From positions 167,174 through 231,173 of the forward strand of contig JADLSH010000275.1 of assembly GCA_016169945.1 (NCBI GenBank): 64,000 nucleotides of DNA, written 5' to 3'. The translations under genes were made by a program, and so were the position numbers. Below the pieces are notes generated by a model. That model saw only the letters and a program-made list of their open reading frames with translations, did no database searches and was not told the origin of the DNA. The DNA comes from Trachythela sp. YZ-2020. Its lineage: Eukaryota; Cnidaria; Anthozoa; Malacalcyonacea; Clavulariidae. Position 1 is the stretch's first letter. Each line of letters begins with the position of its first letter. Below are positions 54,201 through 64,000 of this stretch, piece after piece.

Positions 54201-55050
54201 CGGACATTCTGGCACCTGCAATTACTGATATATTTAATGCATCCTCCCATGAGTGCAGGGTGCCGAAGGCATGGAAAATAGCAGATGTGCCACTGTTCCT
54301 AAAGCCAAAAACATTACTGACTTTAACAATTACTTGAGGCCAAAATTTCCAACTTCAACGTTGTCAAAATTGCAGAAAACATCATCATCGAGGATGAATT
54401 GAAGTCTAAACTACTAAGAAAGATGGACCCAATGCAATTTGGCTTTATCCAGGATCAAACACGACTCTTGCGCTTATTTCAATGATGTATACCTGGCTAG
54501 CTGCACTTGATTACAGGCTCTACAGTAAGAGTCGCTCTACTTGATTATCGCAAAGCCTTCTGACCTAGTCGACCACAACCTACTTGTTGCAAAACTATCC
54601 AATTAGGAAATAAAGCCAACGATTGTAAATTGGATAGCTGACTTTCTTTGTGGTCGAACTCAGAGAGTTAAAATAAACTCTGTGTATTCGAATTTTCTAA
54701 GTTCCTGCCGGTATTCCACAGGAACGAAAATCGCTCCCTGGCTATTCCTAGCAAAAATAAATGATCAATGTATTACAAAATCTCCGACTAGCAACCTGTG
54801 GAAATTTGCAGCCGATACTGGTTTCCGAAGTTATTCCAAAAGATGGTGTTAGTTCCCCATCCAGATAAAGTAGACGAAGTAAATAAATGGTCGAATGACA
54901 GAAAATTTCAACTGAACCCTGGTAAATGCAAAAGAGCTGGGGATAACCTTTACCACGCAACCATTTACTGAGGAACCCTAGATATAAACGGGAAGCCATT
55001 TGAAATTGTAAAATCCGCAAAAGTTCTTTTGAAGGGCTTTCATTCTCTTC
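51291..55050 (+). pseudogene. Heavily decayed non-LTR retrotransposon
   Basis: Pieces in order: an ORF1-like start (ATG 51291, Leu/Lys-rich) running into coiled-coil-like sequence; endonuclease blocks Thr-Glu-Thr-Trp-Leu (52970), Gly-Asp-Phe-Asn-Lys-Leu (53320) and Pro-Asp-His-Val-Thr-Ile (53470); then RT blocks including Ala-Ser-Gly-Pro-Asp-Glu-Leu-Pro (54150), an Asp-Tyr-Arg-Lys-Ala-Phe relic (54540), Val-Asp-His-Asn-Leu-Leu and Lys-Phe-Ala-Ala-Asp-Thr (54805, family Ala-Asp-Asp). Stops and frameshifts occur every 100-250 bp. A MITE interrupts it at 52035-52181. It ends next to the THAP gene. Confidence 0.8.
52035..52181. mobile_element. MITE with GGGGCCGGTTGTATAAAAGT ends
   Basis: The 147-bp palindromic element has inverted ends GGGGCCGGTTGTATAAAAGT and ACTTTTTTATACAACCGGCCCC. 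The core has a repeated TTAACTAC/GTAGTTAA motif. It inserted into the decayed LINE. A half-end of similar type (GGGGCCAGTTTTATAAA) occurs at about 61720. Confidence 0.85.
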
Positions 55051-55070
55051 TTCAAGCAATGACACGACAT

Positions 55071-55201
55071 TCATGAGCCATGAGAGCTAGCTGTAAGATC
55101 GAATTCAGTGTCACTGTCGTATGATAAGTCATATATTGTATCGTCAACATTCTGACTTGTTGTTGGAATATTTTCATCAACTTTTGCTGGAGAATGGAAG
55201 C
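55071..55201 (-). CDS. Small THAP-domain gene, last exon
   Basis: Starts after acceptor TGTAAAG at 55201 and ends with TGA at 55073-55071. It encodes an acidic/Ser-rich tail (Asp-Asp-Thr-Ile-Tyr-Asp-Leu-Ser-Tyr-Asp-Ser-Asp-Thr-Glu-Phe-Asp). No domain. It is assigned to the THAP exon at 55330-55709 by order, strand and an intervening 128-bp intron with GT/AG ends. Confidence 0.45.
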
Positions 55202-55329
55202 CTTTACAGGCCAACACACGAGGCGACAATCTTTTGGACGAATTATCCAACTACCATCGCATAATATTAAAATTCACCATCTGCGTGGGCAAAGAGACGC
55301 CATCATGCAAATATATACCCAATACTAAC

Positions 55330-55709
55330 CTGTCTTCGTCTTCGATTTGTTAGCTGTTCTTCAGCCGGTGGAACTATTTCAGCTGCATCAATTGTAGGAA
55401 CAGCGTCTTCCTTCAATCTTCTTTTCATATTCAGCGCTTTAGCCAATGTAAGATTCACATCATAGCATGAATCTTCAAAGTGGACTGAATAAAGACACGA
55501 GGTCGCAGAAGCGTGAAAGCTCAGTCTATGTTTATGGACAAAACCTACCCACTTTCTCCGTCTTTGCGGATCTGTTTCTTCGTTAGAATCAGATGCGTAG
55601 ATATTCCTTCAGTTTGTTGATTATTGGCGCAACTAACTAAGTTAGTACCGCCAGCAACACAGCGTTTTCCCCCGAGATAGCAATTTTCGCTACTAGTAGA
55701 ACACGTCAT
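55330..55709 (-). CDS. Small THAP-domain gene, first exon (one frameshift)
   Basis: ATG at 55709 opens Cys-containing sequence (Gly-Lys-Arg-Cys-Val-Ala-Gly-Gly, then a second Cys), the N-terminal half of a THAP finger. After one apparent frameshift near 55585 the frame continues with Arg-Arg-Arg-Lys-Trp-Val, Ser-Val-His-Phe-Glu-Asp-Ser (family Cys-Ser-x-His-Phe; Cys is displaced by two residues here) and Lys-Glu-Asp-Ala-Val-Pro-Thr. It ends at donor GACAG/GTTAGT. THAP-only proteins of this kind are numerous in cnidarians. DNA binding is plausible, but the shift and altered Cys make function doubtful. Confidence 0.5.
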
Positions 55710-56700
55710 GACGAACTGTGTTCATCTTATGACGTCACACGGCATCAATATTGCGGACCAAAGTTCGCACAGCGGACCAAAAATGCAACTTTGGAAGGCT
55801 ATAAAATCTGTTTGAAAGTAAGGCCAAATTTTAATTCTGTTTGCGGAAATATATCAGGAAAGTGAGTACTTTGAATTAAGCCAATAAAAATGGGTCGAAA
55901 AATTCCTGTTTCAGTAGCACTTTAACACTACAGATGCGTCATATTCGTCTGGTTATGCGTCTAATGAAAGATGGAGGTTAACACGCATTTTTTGCATCTT
56001 GACGTACTACCATTGGTTAAGTGTGGCGTTTCTCACTTTCTTGTAAGATACGAAAAGGGCCAGATTTACTTTCCCTTTTGTCCTATAGCCTCTTAGACGC
56101 AAAATGCGTCTTGTGCCCGTCCATACACTGGAAGACGCATACTATAATAAAGCTTTCCCAAGTCGTTTCGTCTGACTTCATATATGCGTTCATATTTTAT
56201 AATATTCGATTTTGATCTTCCAAGTCAGTTGGAATTTCTGCAACGGTATCGTCTAATTTGAGAAGAATTCTTGTTGAGTGCTTCGGTGATTTAGCTGAAT
56301 TTTGGCCTAACTTTGGAAGGAAAAATACATACAATATATAACAAACCATTGTATACAGTGATTTTCATATGAACATTTGCGAAAAGAATAAAAATGTAAA
56401 CTAAACACCTCAAGCTCTGATTTCAAAACTTTAAGGGGAATATTTTTCTATATAAAATAAAACCGCCCGCCGCCCTTATGATTGTTTTCAAAATTTAGCG
56501 TGACGAGAATCAAGGAATTTATTGCTTTATTTGAAAGTGCCGGAAAATTTAGCCTCGCGAAGTCCGTTTAACGGGCAGTCGGCAGCACTTCGATTACGTG
56601 GTACATCCTTCGATTTAAAAAGCCTATGGAATGCATTGGAATCGTTAACTATTTCCATCTAAAAACAATAAAATACCTGTATGCAATTGAAAATCCAGCC

Positions 56701-56927
56701 TTATTTGCGTTCGTATGAACAGTTCCGAAAGCGGTAGCTGTGTCGCCATATCGACAGTTGTAAAGTGTTTTTGCTTTTTTGGTCCTGTCTTGGATAGGCA
56801 AAGGGCGATGCGATGACTGTATAGGTACTTGAAGTACTTTGACCCACCTTAGCCTTAGGTGCGAAAGGAGTTACTAAATGGTTTATGGGAGTTGAACAGG
56901 TGGCCGGAGAAGGGTTGCTGTGATTGT
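56701..56927 (-). CDS. Possible exon, Pro/Ser/Thr-rich
   Basis: After an acceptor (GTTCAG) the frame reads Asp-Asn-His-Ser-Asn-Pro-Ser-Pro-Ala-Thr-Cys and continues open for about 75 codons to TAA at 56703-56701. Its phase fits the small exon at 57116-57053. A second frame within it begins ATGGCGACACAG and ends at a good donor (ACAG/GTATTT near 56678), so the true structure is unclear. No domain is recognised. Confidence 0.3.
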
Positions 56928-57052
56928 CTGAACTCTTGTTCCTAATTCCACGAGTCTGAAGTGTCTCTCTTGGTATTTAAAACTCGACGCTGTTATAACT
57001 TATTGTCAACTTGACCCTCGTTACGTTAGATCAGAAACGAAAGCGATATTAC

Positions 57053-57116
57053 CTTTTTGAGGCAGTTCAGGAATTTCTTTGTTGTCTTCAATGTATGTGG
57101 TACGAGCTGCCGCCAT
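57053..57116 (-). CDS. Possible first coding exon
   Basis: ATGGCGGCAGCTCG opens a 21-codon frame (Met-Ala-Ala-Ala-Arg-Thr-Thr-Tyr-Ile-Glu-Asp) ending at donor AAAG/GTAATA. The start context and donor are good and the phase matches 56927. Too short to identify. Confidence 0.3.
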
Positions 57117-57204
57117 TAGCGATTCTCCGTTATTAATTGCATCGATTTCTGGCCTTTTACATACTGACCAATTCCTTTGCAATTCTAAATCGCTTACTAA
57201 TTCT

Positions 57205-57815
57205 GCTCATTCCCACAGTTTAATATGTTGAAATATATCTTAAAATACTTTTGGACAACCCGCAAACTTAGTAAAACAACAAACACAACAGACCCATCTT
57301 TCTTGGCATATATTTGGACAAAGGAATTGCTCGAACAGTCTAGGAGTAGCCTAGCTAACCTAAGTTTTACCTAGAGGAACAGGAGGACTCCTAGGTTGCA
57401 GAGGGCGGAGCCAGCTCTGTGCATGTTGTTCAGTGGGTTGAGGGGCTTGATGGTCTAGAGGACCACTGGCATTGGTTATACTGAGACAGTAACGGCACTT
57501 CAAGACCTGGACAGAGCATACACCAAAAACTGTGGAGGTTTTTCATAAGAGGAACAGGTGGACCTCTAGATAACAGGGGAACAGGCGGACCACCTCTGTT
57601 TCAGGCCAGTCAGCTTCGTTGAAATTGAGTCCTGCAGTTGGACTGGTGACCAACCATTGGTGCAGGGTACTCAACTGGCAAAATGTATGAGGCCTGACCC
57701 ATTGAGTCTCTAGGTCAGGTAATTAGGTCGCATTTTCAAACCTGAATGACCTATAAAGCACTTCACGTATGGAGAAGTGTTGTCCCAAAGGACAGCACTT
57801 CCCTCTGCCATTAAT
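57205..57815 (-). repeat. Dispersed repeat, inverted copy of 46490-47045
   Basis: Recognisable from TTAATATGTTGAAATATATC to GACAGCACTTCCCTCTGCC on the plus strand. It contains the same AGGTGGACCTCTAG phrases in reverse. With 58580-58985 (inverse of 45925-46310) it shows that a block of copy-A flank was copied in inverted orientation 11 kb away. Confidence 0.75.
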
Positions 57816-58579
57816 TACAATCTGTACGAAGTGGTTATAATTATTGTCATTTCTCACGCCAAGGGAAGCCGAGTTTATTAATTACACATATTTATAAAAA
57901 TGCGTGGGAGCAGTAAAATGATGAAAGTGTAAATTACAGAAAATGGGTTTTGGAAGCCAGAAGCTGTATAAACAGCTTGTAGCTTTTAGGACCAGTTGAA
58001 TTTTTCTCTTCTTATTTATGTGTTTTGCCCCTTTGATGCATCGATATATTCTGACTTCCATGCTGAAACCGGGCTTGAGTTCTATTTGTATATTATTAAC
58101 TGTGGAAAGGCCGAACAAAAGGCGAATTATAAATTATGTACTTTATTGCTATTACGAAGACCCATTTCAGTGCAGTAATTTTCATCAGTTATTACTCCAT
58201 GCTCAAAAGGAAACGTAATGTATCTAAAGTGCGAGAAGGAAATCGAAAAACTGAGGGCTAATATTGTGAATTGCCGTGGCACATGGTGCCAACACTTATG
58301 CTAAAGGCTGGATAATCAGGAGGCCAGAAAACCTGGCAGCACAGTGAACCTGGGTAGGGCCGCAATCGCCTTTCCAGCAGCTCCACACATATAGCTCCAC
58401 TATCTGTACAAATCAAATAAGTATCGCTATCGACATTACACAAAGCATCATGCTAAGTATGATGAACAGCAGTCCGGATGAGAAGCATGAATGACTTTTA
58501 ACCTCTGCAGTTAAATTATCACAAGTCCAAGATTGTATTTTCTTGATCTTGTGCATTATATCAATATTTTAAGTTTAAG
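57816..58579. other. Insert between inverted repeat parts
   Basis: About 0.75 kb where the corresponding plus-strand interval (46310-46490) is only 0.2 kb. It therefore looks like an insertion into the inverted block or a deletion in the other copy. No gene is recognised. A 61-codon minus frame (58443-58258) has Cys and Pro but no known pattern. Confidence 0.4.
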
Positions 58580-58985
58580 GATGTAAACTAGCTGAGCTCC
58601 CCTAGTAACTTTGAAAAATTTCACTAGCACTGCTTACTCACTGACTGAAATCTTATGAATGAGTAGGATACGCAAAAACTGTACCCAAATGTTTTAATAC
58701 AAAGAGGACCATTGTATGCATGATGGTGACAGCTATCTTTAGGAGAGCTTGATTGGTTAGGCCCATGTTTGCAGCAGTTGTTCACATGCTGTAAAGTGCT
58801 CAATTTCTTATCATATTTTACATTTAGCTAACAGACCACGAGAGAGATAATAAATCACGCCTTGTTCTGTCAAGGTATTTGAGCTTTTCCTCTGAGCTAC
58901 ATTTGGGTGCATGCACTAAATTGTGTTGGCATATCATGGGCTTAAGGCCTTAGGGCAAATGGAATCTTCTTGAACATATATTACT
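58580..58985 (-). repeat. Inverted copy of 45925-46310
   Basis: Matches in reverse: AACCTCAATTTATTGCTTTGC, the GCATGCACTAAATTGTGTTGG stretch, AGGACCATTGTATGCATGATG and the GACTGAAATCTTATGAATGAG segment. It lies in the same order as expected for one inverted block with 57205-57815. Confidence 0.75.
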
Positions 58986-59466
58986 TCATTAACCTCAATT
59001 TATTGCTTTGCATAAATTAAATATTTTCCCCCTTTTGTGCTTCTGGCTTCAACAAAATCTAACTCAGTCTTCAGTCCCGCCGCTTTTAGCCGCCATCTCA
59101 TTCCAGCTTTGAGGACGATACTCCAAGATGGTGACTTCTGACGTTCTAGATCTAGGTGATAAGAAACGGCCCTATTCGTGACGATTCTTCCGACCGTGAT
59201 TTTTCAGTGAAGTTCATGAATTCTTCTCGTCGACTTGTTTAATTAGCTGTCTTGTCGCTTCCTTTCAATTTGTCCTATTTTGCCTTGAACGATCGTACAT
59301 TTCGCTTACAGCATCGTCAGGGGTCTTCCTGCGACAACCGATTCTATAGCTCTTCATAAACGGCCAATGAAAAGCTTCCTTGAGACTCAACTTGACCTCG
59401 TTCATATTAACAACACGGTTATATCAGCTTGAGTCGCTGCAAGTACGGATTCTGGTTCTGCTTGGT

Positions 59467-59820
59467 TTATTTTCGCCAGACTTCTCTTGGGGACGACCAT
59501 TCTTTCTTGACTGCTCGATACGGTATGATCTTCTCTTTGTCTGTCAAAGTTCGAACGCGTTTAAGTCCACTGACTTCGTTCTTGTCGATTTCAGCTGTGG
59601 TTTCAACGGACTTTTCTTCATTGTGCTCGGTTGAAGCAACCCCACTTGTCATAACGTCAAATAAGTTTTTACTGTTACGGCTACTATTTCGAATAGTGGT
59701 TCCGCCGCAGAAAAATATACTGACAACTCCTTGTTTCCAATAATTCTTTATTGTGTGACGTAAAACTACATAAGGATAACAGAAATTGTATGAATAACAA
59801 ACGCTTATTAACATTAGCAA
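59467..59820 (-). CDS. Possible minus-strand exon, unrecognised
   Basis: The last 85 codons of this frame are charged and coding-like (Lys/Glu/Arg/Thr-rich), ending Trp-Arg-Lys before a stop at 59467. The upstream part is hydrophobic and probably non-coding. No domain recognised. The remaining 58986-59466 and 59821-60065 hold nothing I can name. Confidence 0.2.
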   Translation of the reverse strand: MLMLISVCYSYNFCYPYVVLRHTIKNYWKQGVVSIFFCGGTTIRNSSRNSKNLFDVMTSGVASTEHNEEKSVETTAEIDKNEVSGLKRVRTLTDKEKIIPYRAVKKEWSSPREVWRK

Positions 59821-60069
59821 AGCACATAAATAATATCATAGCTACGTTACGCTTATTTGTTCGCTTTAGCGTAGCTATGTTATCCTTCGTTATTCTCGTT
59901 CGTTAATCTCCTTTAGTTAATCTCTCATTTAGACTGGATAATTTAAACTTTGTTCCTTCAAAAAAACCAACCCAGCAACTAACCAGTATTATATAATTTA
60001 GTTCCTTTATAACCTAGTCCGAATATTATAATCGATTACATAAATCTACTTAGGATTTACATATGCAAA

Positions 60070-61390
60070 TGCCAGTAGTTACACCAAGTGTACCAAGTTG
60101 TTTATGCATGAAGTTATCCAAGTGTACTAAGTTGTAGAAGTGCATGAGTTATCCAAGTGTACCTAAGTTTTGGAAATGCATGAAGTTATCAGTGTTACCG
60201 TTAGTGGGAAGTGCATGAAGTGATCCAAGCGTACCAAGTTATAGTAAGTGGCGCATCCAAATTATCCAAGGTACCGTTATCGAAGTGCATGAAGTGTGGT
60301 AGAAGCTTTGGCGTGTACCAAGTTATGAAGTGCATGAAGTTATCAGGTGTACCTTGTATGTAGAAGTGCATGAAGTTATCCGGTGTACGCAAGTTAATAA
60401 GTGCATGAAGTTATAGAAGGCACCAAGTCATTGAAATGCATTAAGTTATCCAGAGTGTACCAAGTTGTGAGTATTCCCAAGGTGCATGGAAGTAATTAGC
60501 GAAGCGCACTGGTTAGGTTATGAAGTTGGCGCATGAAGTCATCCAATTATTACCAAGTGCACCGTTGTAGAAGTGCATGAAGTTAGCGAAATTACTGCCA
60601 GAAGTTTTTAGAAATTACACGAAGTCAATCAATGTACCAAGTGTACTGGTTGTGAAAGTGCATGAGAGTTATACAAGTGTACCAAGTTGTAGAAGTGCAT
60701 GAAATTATCCAGCGGTACAAAGTTATCGAAGTGCATGGTTGGTGAAGTGTACCAAGTTGATTTAAGTGCATGGAAGTTATCGAAGTGTGCCAGAGCCAGC
60801 AAGTGCATGAAGTTATCCAAGCGTGTCAAAGCGTACCGGTTGTAGAAGCGTGCGCGAAGTTAGCGGGCGCACCAAGTTATAGAAGTGCATGAAGTCATCT
60901 GGCGGTACTGAGTTGTATGCACGAAGTTAGCGAAGTGCACCAAGTTGTATGAAGTGTGCGTTAAGCTATCCAAGTGGTATCTTCCAGTTTTACGACAAAG
61001 CGGCGCAATCTTAAGTTGGAAGTGACAAATTAGCGAAGTGGGCACTGCTGTAGAAGAGCATGAAGTTGGTTCATACCGTTATAGAAGTGTATGTAAGCAG
61101 AAGCAGTAACTACATCGAAGTGCACGAAGGCGTATGCACCAAGTTGTAGCGCATGAAGTCATCCAAGTTTACCATGGCACTAGTGTACCAAACGTACCAA
61201 GTTGTAGAAGTGCGGCGAAGTCATCCATAAAATTAAGTTGTTGATGTGCATTATTAGCGAAGTGCACTAAGTTGTAGAAGTGCACAAGTCAACCAAGTGT
61301 ACCAGCACAAGTGTACTGTTAGAAGTGCATGAAATTATCCAAGCGTACCGGTTGAAGCGCATGAACATCGAAGTATTACGAAGATATCCA
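60070..61390. repeat. Degenerate relative of the 9-bp minisatellite
   Basis: Units such as GAAGTGCATGAAGTTATCC and AAGTGTACCAAGTTGTAGAAG are clear but are interrupted every 20-40 bp by substitutions and small insertions (GGCG, GGTT, TATT). It is the long-unit type of 41280-43060, not the pure AAGTGTACC type. The open frames of the main array are lost here. Confidence 0.85.
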
Positions 61391-62029
61391 AGCATATATA
61401 TTATATGGGACTATAGTGCAGGGTGACTATGCGCATATAGAATGGCGCATACATGGCATGCGACTATAAGGTATCGTACCATGAAGTATATAATTCATAT
61501 TTTAGATTCACACTTACATCGAATATGACTAGCTTAGTTTAATGCGATCGGTATGTAATAACATATCATGTAATGAAACCTTTGATCGCTACTATATTCC
61601 ATACTTCAAACAGTGAAGACACCCACCTATGAGATAATTCAATTGTCGCGGATCGCGGTATTTTTCGCGGGTCGTGAGGGTCTCATTTCTGGATCTAATT
61701 TCTAGTCGTCGTTCTTCCCGGGGCCAGTTTTATAAAATTCCCAAATTAAATACCAATATCTGCTGTTTTCCAATATAACTTATATGTAAATACGGAATCT
61801 CATCATTGATCTTTAATCTTAATTAAAAATCTTACACACGGTAGCCTATTCAGTGGATAAGTATTTACAGTACTGGTTTTCAAAGGCCGTATATACTAAA
61901 ACTATGAAATACAAAAATATATATAGACAAATAAGTAAAGACTATTTTCATAAAAGCATCAGCATTATTAATAAATAACTTTGTACCTAATTATATAATC
62001 GTTTAAAACGACAAGATTACAGCTTTCAT
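61391..62029. other. AT-rich spacer with dispersed repeat copy
   Basis: Contains at 61497-61626 a copy of the sequence at 21649-21800 (TTTTAGATTCACAC, CATCGAATATGACTAGCTT) and, at about 61720, GGGGCCAGTTTTATAAA resembling one MITE end. No gene. Confidence 0.55.
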
Positions 62030-64000
62030 TGTAATTTCTTGATGGTTTCACTTTGAAGCTCGTTCCACGACTTCGTAGCTCTATACGAGAAGCTCCTTTT
62101 AAGGAAATTTGTCTTGTGTCTGGGGAGCGCTAATTTTTAGTTTGATTACTTCTTAAAATTGTAAACTGTCATTTTGATGATTTGCAAACAGTTCTGCAAG
62201 ATATTGAGGTAAATTGACCAGTTAACGCTGAATGTCAATGAAAAGCCCTCAATTGGAAGCCAATTAAGATTATTTAGTATTTGTGTGGGAATAAACATCG
62301 TACGTGCATGTCTCAGTTATTTCAATTCCGCAGCTTCCCCTTTTAAATTTAAATAATTTATTAATTATCGAGCAAGATCATCCATCGTTCCAGATTGTTG
62401 AAATTAAAAGGTATTGTACATTTTTATTTAAAGTTTCTCTAGGGGACAAATGATCTTAGTTCTTTCAAAAGAGTTGATTCTATTTGAAATCACTTACATT
62501 GTGCATCATTGTGTTTGTCCTACTTCAGTTGCTTCATCTAGAATCATGCCAAGAGACTTTCTTTCAGAACGCGCGCTTGGATATTGTTTCTCAATGTTTG
62601 TACTGGGCTATTTTCAAATTGAATTTAGGGCGATGTCTGATCCTAGTATCAGAATCAAAGCTTTTTCATGTTTAAGGAGGAGTTTATTAGCCAAAAGTTA
62701 GCCACCTGTGAACATTCTCACTGTCTCTTTAAGGGGTTGATCTCACCTGTGGGAGGACTTATCCTCTTTCACAGGAAAGATTTGTGTTTATCAGCAACAA
62801 ATTTTGCTTTAGTTGACCCTAAGCAATTGGGAAGATCATTAATGTACAATAGAGCTGAATAGGACCACAAGGCTAGAGTCCTGTGGTATCCTGCATCTTA
62901 TTTCTCTAGCAGATGACATCTCTGCCATTCACAGAGTGTAAATTTGACTTCTGTCTTTATGGTGCATGAATCTAACCATTTAAGAAGCACCTCTAATACC
63001 GTATAATTCTAAGTTTCTGATAAGAGGATGAGGTGATCACAGTATCGTGCTTTTGGTTGTCCAGAAAATAAACTCCGCTAAGTGAAACTTGTCCATATTT
63101 TATACAGCCATCTGTTCGTGGAGCCAGAAGCGTAGCGTTTCCGTAGAATATGGGACGGAAACCAGACTGGTAATGCCCACAAGAATGTTATTTAATGTCA
63201 TAAATGATCTTAGCTGTTGATATACCAGTTTCTCAAAAGTTTAGTTAAATGACAGAAATTGTGAGTATTATTTTGTACTTCAGCAGTCAGCCCTTATTTC
63301 TTCCTTAAAGACTGGAGTCACTTACTAGCTTCCAATCGTTTAGGAAAATCGTCTTTGAAGAGATACATTGAAATGTTAACAAATGGCCCAGCAATGATAT
63401 TATTGGTTGCATCTTTTAGTAGTCTTTATACTGACCCCGCAAGCTCCGGGAGATTTTTTAGATTTGGCTATGATTTAGCAGCATTCATTGTTTCTTGAAT
63501 CGTACATGTAATGCTTAAAGTTAAATGAATTAACGCGAACAGGAGTCATGAAGCCTGGCTGGATCAATATCATTACCTATAATTTAATCAGACAACGCGC
63601 AACCAATTGTTGAAAAGTATCTATTGAAACTGTCTGCAATTTTGATTATCGTCAGTTATAACTCGATCATTGATATTCAATTGTTTAATCTGTGTAGCTT
63701 GCCAACTTTCTTGCTATTTTGGCATTACTTAACTTTGTTTTAAAAATATTCTCTTTGGGCCTTTTATGAGACTATTTAATTTGTTCTTTACACTTTATAG
63801 GCCTCTATTACAAATTGTAGATCCTAGTTTGATTGATTGCTCTTTAAGATGTTTCTATGATAGTCACCTGCTTTATCTGGTTTGCTAAATAGGTTTATTT
63901 GACAGCGGCGCTGTTCGACTGGTGCATGTTTATTCGCATCGTCAAGAATTTGTTTTGAATCGTTCATAACGTATTTGGATCGTTTGAAATAGACGTACTG
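62030..64000 (-). pseudogene. Decayed LINE ORF2 on minus strand, runs off window
   Basis: Read from 64000 downward: Asn-Lys-His-Ala-Pro-Val (63920), Ala-Phe/Asn-Arg-Tyr-Phe-Ser relic (63620), Lys-Ser-Pro-Gly-Ala-Cys-Gly-Val (63450), Ser-Gly-Phe-Arg-Pro (63150), a Tyr-Gly-Ile-Arg-Gly-type block with Leu-Lys-Trp-Leu-Asp-Ser (62970), and the terminal Arg-Ser-Phe-Ser-Tyr-Arg-Ala-Thr-Lys-Ser-Trp-Asn-Glu-Leu (about 62090) to a stop at 62031. These are in the order of a CR1/L2 RT. Many stops and shifts separate them. Confidence 0.7.

Noticed and set aside
1..64000. tRNA or rRNA genes
   Set aside because: No convincing internal promoter boxes with cloverleaf pairing and no rRNA-like conserved blocks were seen by eye; a tRNAscan or Rfam search would be needed to exclude them.

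Overview
The window is metazoan nuclear DNA, AT-rich and crowded with repeats. Evidence for this is a multi-exon ABC transporter gene with GT/AG introns, THAP-domain and P-element-like (THAP9-type) sequences, CR1/L2-like non-LTR retrotransposons with an SGNH-esterase ORF1, and hAT, mariner and palindromic MITE relics. The style of these families, together with a multicopy invertebrate gene type on the minus strand near the left end, suggests a marine invertebrate, most likely a cnidarian. That assignment is inference from family character only; no search was run.

Layout. 1-1770: no recognisable gene. 2028-5025: decayed THAP/P-element-like transposase followed by a HIRAN-like domain. 5518-7140 (minus): 3' part of a spliced gene, with a mariner-type MITE and a hairpin element in one intron. 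7141-8564: small direct and tandem duplications. 8571-19739: an 11.2-kb Polinton/Maverick (adintovirus-like) element with AG termini, 1.66-kb terminal inverted repeats and a perfect 6-bp target duplication (TAGTGG). It carries an A32-type packaging ATPase, two virion-core-like genes, RING proteins, a Cys-rich protein, and four copies of a small Bcl-2-like gene. A second palindrome (arms of about 2.2 kb with a zinc-finger gene) is embedded in it. DNA polymerase B, integrase, protease and capsid genes were not found, so the element is internally deleted or composite.

20120-33672: an ABCC/MRP4-like transporter gene on the plus strand, reconstructed as seven exons. It has one frameshift (exon 2) and one in-frame stop (exon 3), and MITEs plus a 1.56-kb hAT-type element sit in its introns. 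35692-40498: a nearly full-length CR1/L2-like LINE with an intact ORF1 and a frameshifted ORF2, abutting an SGNH-hydrolase relic (40494-41041). 41170-44727: a 3.6-kb 9-bp minisatellite that leaves long open frames on both strands.

44727-50889: three diverged copies of a 1.1-1.6 kb sequence. Part of the same block recurs inverted at 57205-58985. Between these lie a heavily decayed LINE (51291-55050), a small two-exon THAP-domain gene on the minus strand (55071-55709), and possible minus-strand exons (56701-57116). 60070-61390 is a mutated relative of the minisatellite, and 62030-64000 is a decayed LINE on the minus strand running off the window.

Functional reading: the only host-like genes are the ABC transporter, the small THAP gene and the minus-strand gene at 5.5-7.1 kb. 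Most of the rest is mobile or tandem DNA. The Polinton is the most distinctive object. A virion-assembly block survives beside a duplicated accessory block (Bcl-2-like, RING, Cys-rich) that is repeatedly preceded by a shared TTTAACGAC motif.
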